Assembly (NCBI RefSeq): GCF_000698555.1
Contig: NZ_JFHE01000005.1
Span: 213,488 to 277,487 of the forward strand
Direction of reading: 5' to 3'
Length of the DNA: 64,000 bases
DNA from: Caballeronia grimmiae
Lineage (GTDB): Bacteria > Pseudomonadota > Gammaproteobacteria > Burkholderiales > Burkholderiaceae
Shown: positions 61,211 to 64,000 of the stretch, in pieces
How the letters are laid out: each line of letters begins with the position of its first letter
How positions within the stretch are numbered: position 1 is the stretch's first letter
Made by a program: the position numbers and the translations under genes
Notes under the pieces: generated by a model
Seen by the model: the letters and a program-made list of their open reading frames with translations, nothing else
The model's database searches: none
Told to the model about the DNA's origin: nothing

Positions 61211-62374
61211 TTACCGTGCAACCAGCCGCCAAAGCGACGTCACTTCCGCCGATCGCGCCGCGTAGAGCGGATCGGCCTTATCGGCTGCGCGCGGATGATG
61301 CGGCTTGACGTCGATGCGGCCGTCGACCTTGAGACCCGCTGCGTCGATCCATTCCTGCAACTGCGCACGCGTCCGCAGCCCGAGATGCTCGGCAAAGTCG
61401 GACAGAATGAGCCAGCCTTCGCCGCGGGGCGTCAGATGCGCGGCGAGGCCGTCAAGGAAGCCGCGCAGCATGCGGCTGTCGGGATCATAGATCGCGTGCT
61501 CAATCGCTGCGCTCGGCCGCGCCGGCAGCCACGGCGGATTGCATACGACCAGCGGAGCGCGTCCTTCGGGGAAAAGGTTCGCCTCGACGATTTCGACCTG
61601 CTTGTCGAGGCCTAACTGCCCGATGTTCTCGCGCGCACACGCAAGCGCGCGCGGATCGAGGTCGGTGGCAACGATCCGCTCGACGCCACGCCGCGCGAGC
61701 ACCGCCGCAAGCACGCCGGTGCCGGTGCCAACGTCGAAAGCAAGCGAACGGGACGGCAGCGGCTGATTCGCGACGAGATCGACATACTCGCCGCGCACAG
61801 GCGAGAACACGCCGTAATAAGGATGAATCCGGCCGCCCGTCGCCTTGATCTCGACGCCTTTCTTGCGCCACTCATGTGCACCGACCAGACCGAGCACCTC
61901 GCGCAACGACACCACCGAAGCTTCGTCGGCCGGTCCGTACGCCTCCTCGCAAGCCTGACGCACGTCCGGCGCGCGGCGCAGCGGAATTACGTATTGGTCG
62001 TCGAGGGGAAGGACCAGCATCGCCAGCGTCCGCGCCCGCTGCGATTGCGCGAGACGGTGCAGATTGAAGGCATCGACGGGCGAGGCGGGCTTATCGGCCG
62101 GCGCCTTTTTCGATTTGCGCGGCTTGTTGTCGATACGGCGGGCCATTGCCTGCAACAACTGGCGCGCGTTCTGAAAGTCGCCGCGCCAGAGAATCGCGGT
62201 GCCTTCGCAGGCAAGGCGATACGCGTGATCGGCGGTCATTTGATCGTGACCGATCACGACACGCTTCGGCGGCTGGTTGCCGCTTTCCGATCGCCAGCGG
62301 GCGGAGCGGGCTTCGCCATCCTCTTCCCAGTGAAGTTGCGGCGGAACGTCTGATGTGGTGCTTTTCAATTGCAT
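61211..62374 (-). CDS. Class I SAM-dependent methyltransferase with NPPW motif
   Basis: The 387-aa protein has an N-terminal region of about 190 residues and a SAM domain with AFDVGTGTGVLAAVLARRG, ATDLDPRALACARENIGQLG and the active-site motif LVVCNPPWLPARP. The NPPW form of the NPPY motif suggests N-methylation of a base or glutamine, as in the HemK and RlmF/RsmC-like groups. The substrate is not clear. I chose the ATG at 62374. A short frame upstream (to 62416) has no conservation. Confidence 0.85.
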   Translation of the reverse strand: MQLKSTTSDVPPQLHWEEDGEARSARWRSESGNQPPKRVVIGHDQMTADHAYRLACEGTAILWRGDFQNARQLLQAMARRIDNKPRKSKKAPADKPASPVDAFNLHRLAQSQRARTLAMLVLPLDDQYVIPLRRAPDVRQACEEAYGPADEASVVSLREVLGLVGAHEWRKKGVEIKATGGRIHPYYGVFSPVRGEYVDLVANQPLPSRSLAFDVGTGTGVLAAVLARRGVERIVATDLDPRALACARENIGQLGLDKQVEIVEANLFPEGRAPLVVCNPPWLPARPSAAIEHAIYDPDSRMLRGFLDGLAAHLTPRGEGWLILSDFAEHLGLRTRAQLQEWIDAAGLKVDGRIDVKPHHPRAADKADPLYAARSAEVTSLWRLVAR

Positions 62375-62505
62375 GGCGTGATCGCGAGAAAGGATTTGGC
62401 TGCATTGTGAGGCCATTTGGCGCGCGCGGGCCGACGGACCGTTGAATCGATGCCATGCGTGTGACGATCAGGCACAATTCTGCCTTTCTCCGAACGCACC
62501 GCCGA

Positions 62506-63816
62506 ATGAAACTCCGAGTTCTCGCCGCGACTTGCGCGGCCGCGCTTGTGCTCCCGTTCGCTTGCGCATCGACCGCGATTGCCGCCGATCCGCCCGAGGC
62601 GCCCGCCAACGACCACTGGGTCAGCGCGTGGGCGACGGCCCTACAGGCGATTCCGCAACTGGCAAAGACGCCGCCGCTTTATCGCGCCCCGGAAGTCGGC
62701 GGGCGGACCGTGCGTCAGGTGATTTATCCGCAGCTTGCCGGCAAGGAAATGCGGCTGCGAATCAGCAACGTGTACGGGACGGAGCCGCTCGTCGTCGAAT
62801 CGATGAGCGCGGCGCGCGCCGTGAGCGGCAGCGGCGCGGCGGTGCAGGCAGGAAGCGGCCGGCCCGTGCTCTTCGCCGGCCGCAAGAGCGTGACCGTTCC
62901 GCCGGGCGGGCAGATCACGAGCGATCCCGTGGCGTTCGATGTCGTCGCGAATCAGCCGCTCGCAGTCAGCATGTTCATGGGGAAGGATCAGAAACTCGTG
63001 GCGTGGCACCGGATCGCCAGTCAGGTCAATTATGTGTCGACGCCGGGCGACCGGACGGAGGACGCCTCCGCCGCCTCGTTCCGCACGCGCTTCACTCAAT
63101 ATGCGTGGCTGACGAACGTGTCGGTGCAGAATCCGTCGGCGCGTGCGGTGGTGGCAATCGGCGATTCGATCACCGACGGCATGCGCTCGACGCTCAACGC
63201 GAATCGCCGTTGGCCCGACGCGCTCACGCGACAGATCGCGCAGAAGGGCAACGGGCAAGTGGCGGTCGTCAACGCGGGAATCAGCGGCAACCGGCTGCTG
63301 AGCAATTCACCGTGCTACGGCGAGGCGGTGGTCAGCCGCTTCGACCGCGACGCGCTGCGCCACCCGGGCACGCGGGCGATCATCGTGCTCATCGGCATCA
63401 ACGACATCAATTTCGCGGCGATGCCCGCGCGCGACGGCCTCGACTGCGACGCGCCTCACACCCAGGTCAACGCCGACGCGCTTTTGCGCGGGTACCAGCG
63501 GTTGATCGCGCAGGCGCATCAGCGGGGCATCAAGATATATGGCGCGACGCTGACGCCGGCTTCGCTGCCGCCCGAGCGCGAAGCGATTCGCACGGCGGTG
63601 AATGCGTCGCTTCGCTCGAGCCGGGCGTTCGACGGCGTGATCGATTTCGACGAGGCGTTGCGCGACCCGTCGCGGCCGAGCGTGCTCCAGCGTCAATACG
63701 ATAGCGGCGATCACATCCATCCCAGCGACGCAGGATATGCGGCGATGGCGGCTGCGGTGCCGGTCGAACTCGTGGCGGGCGCGGGCAAGGCGGCGTCGGC
63801 GGGCGTCGGAAAATAA
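62506..63816 (+). CDS. Exported SGNH/GDSL-type hydrolase
   Basis: The 436-aa protein has a signal peptide (MKLRVLAATCAAALVLPFACASTAIA, cut near residue 26). A beta-rich front follows, and then the SGNH core with Ser221 in VVAIGDSITDG, GINDIN (block III) and the Asp402-His405 pair in DHIHPSDAGY. The family comprises secreted esterases and lipases acting on cell-wall polysaccharides, lipids or xylan. An ATG at 62455 is also in frame but would lengthen the export signal without a ribosome site. Confidence 0.88.
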   Translation: MKLRVLAATCAAALVLPFACASTAIAADPPEAPANDHWVSAWATALQAIPQLAKTPPLYRAPEVGGRTVRQVIYPQLAGKEMRLRISNVYGTEPLVVESMSAARAVSGSGAAVQAGSGRPVLFAGRKSVTVPPGGQITSDPVAFDVVANQPLAVSMFMGKDQKLVAWHRIASQVNYVSTPGDRTEDASAASFRTRFTQYAWLTNVSVQNPSARAVVAIGDSITDGMRSTLNANRRWPDALTRQIAQKGNGQVAVVNAGISGNRLLSNSPCYGEAVVSRFDRDALRHPGTRAIIVLIGINDINFAAMPARDGLDCDAPHTQVNADALLRGYQRLIAQAHQRGIKIYGATLTPASLPPEREAIRTAVNASLRSSRAFDGVIDFDEALRDPSRPSVLQRQYDSGDHIHPSDAGYAAMAAAVPVELVAGAGKAASAGVGK

Positions 63817-63831
63817 ATTTGCGTCATCCCC

Positions 63832-63860
63832 TTGTAATCGACGTCTGCTTGACCTAATAT
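63832..63860 (+). promoter_or_regulatory. Upstream member of a tandem promoter pair
   Basis: The elements are TTGTAA (63832-63837), a 17-base spacer and TAATAT (63855-63860). It is weaker than the second promoter. Tandem promoters are common ahead of rRNA operons. Confidence 0.45.
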
Positions 63861-63948
63861 TCCGGTCCTCGTCGCAAGACGGGGAGACGCCAAAGAAACA
63901 GGTGTCCTCGAAGTCGGCAGATTTTGGAAGCGAAAGCGAAAAAAGCTG

Positions 63949-63977
63949 TTGACAAAGAGAAAAAGATTCTTCATAAT
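63949..63977 (+). promoter_or_regulatory. Strong sigma-70 promoter at the right edge, probably of an rRNA operon
   Basis: TTGACA (63949-63954, perfect), a 17-base spacer and CATAAT (63972-63977) are followed by CTCGTTTCTCTGCTGCTGAT. The start should be near 63985. I recall this downstream pattern from leaders of 16S rRNA genes in Burkholderia, so an rRNA operon probably begins past the edge. No rRNA sequence is inside the window. Confidence 0.6.
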
Positions 63978-64000
63978 CTCGTTTCTCTGCTGCTGATGCA

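Overview
The window is a gene-dense, high-GC (about 60-65 %) stretch of chromosome from a betaproteobacterium of the Burkholderiaceae. The best guess is Caballeronia, Paraburkholderia or a close relative. The reasons are the protein families, the type-2 ArgC, the paaABCDE-DUF1835-TetR block with a palindromic TetR-type operator, the glmU-glmS pair, and a copy of a G/C-rich palindromic intergenic repeat that I recall from this group. Nearly all of it reads as core or stable accessory chromosome. I see no transposase, integrase, phage, plasmid or CRISPR genes and no complete tRNA or rRNA.

Layout. 1-2358: 5-oxoprolinase subunits PxpB and PxpC (PxpC runs off the left edge) and a winged-helix regulator. 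2372-7908: folate salvage enzyme, then a rightward set of lytic transglycosylase (slt), NDUFA9-like epimerase, GST and cca. 7946-8768: a large imperfect inverted repeat between convergent genes. 8777-15780: DUF2905 protein, MidA-like methyltransferase, pteridine-reductase-like SDR, folB, ttcA, glmU and glmS, with an unoccupied attTn7 position. 16144-21825: a complete D-glucarate/galactarate catabolic locus (FCD regulator, aldolase, tartronate semialdehyde reductase, MFS permease, glucarate dehydratase). 21839-38058: a mosaic of small enzymes, regulators, a diguanylate cyclase, two single-domain receivers, an AAA+ ATPase, a HiPIP and transporters. 38071-38165: a well-formed candidate small RNA. 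38244-45236: argC, flavodoxin, a PEBP-family protein, a frameshifted RcsB-like regulator, pyrE and maeB. 45437-51714: a fused indolepyruvate ferredoxin oxidoreductase, hppD and an Lrp regulator (aromatic amino acid catabolism). 51792-57996: GNAT, TetR, DUF1835 and paaEDCBA (phenylacetyl-CoA epoxidase) with its promoter and operator. 58105-63816: MFS permease, flavoprotein, methyltransferase and SGNH hydrolase. The right edge carries two strong promoter-like elements in tandem that probably drive an rRNA operon lying just outside.

How genes work together. The glucarate locus encodes uptake, dehydration, aldol cleavage and reduction to D-glycerate, with its own FCD repressor. The paa block forms the ring-1,2-epoxidase for phenylacetyl-CoA. 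Its operator sits between the presumed -35 and a perfect TATAAT -10. HppD and the indolepyruvate oxidoreductase degrade aromatic amino acids. GlmS and GlmU make UDP-GlcNAc.

Most notable: (i) a 16-bp perfect tandem duplication that knocks an RcsB-like response regulator out of frame and whose removal restores the HTH domain exactly; (ii) a promoter-plus-terminator small RNA of about 60 nt with an anti-Shine-Dalgarno stretch; (iii) the 820-bp inverted-repeat structure, one arm of which carries a second hairpin inserted in its loop. All functional calls come from reading the sequence; no database search was possible.
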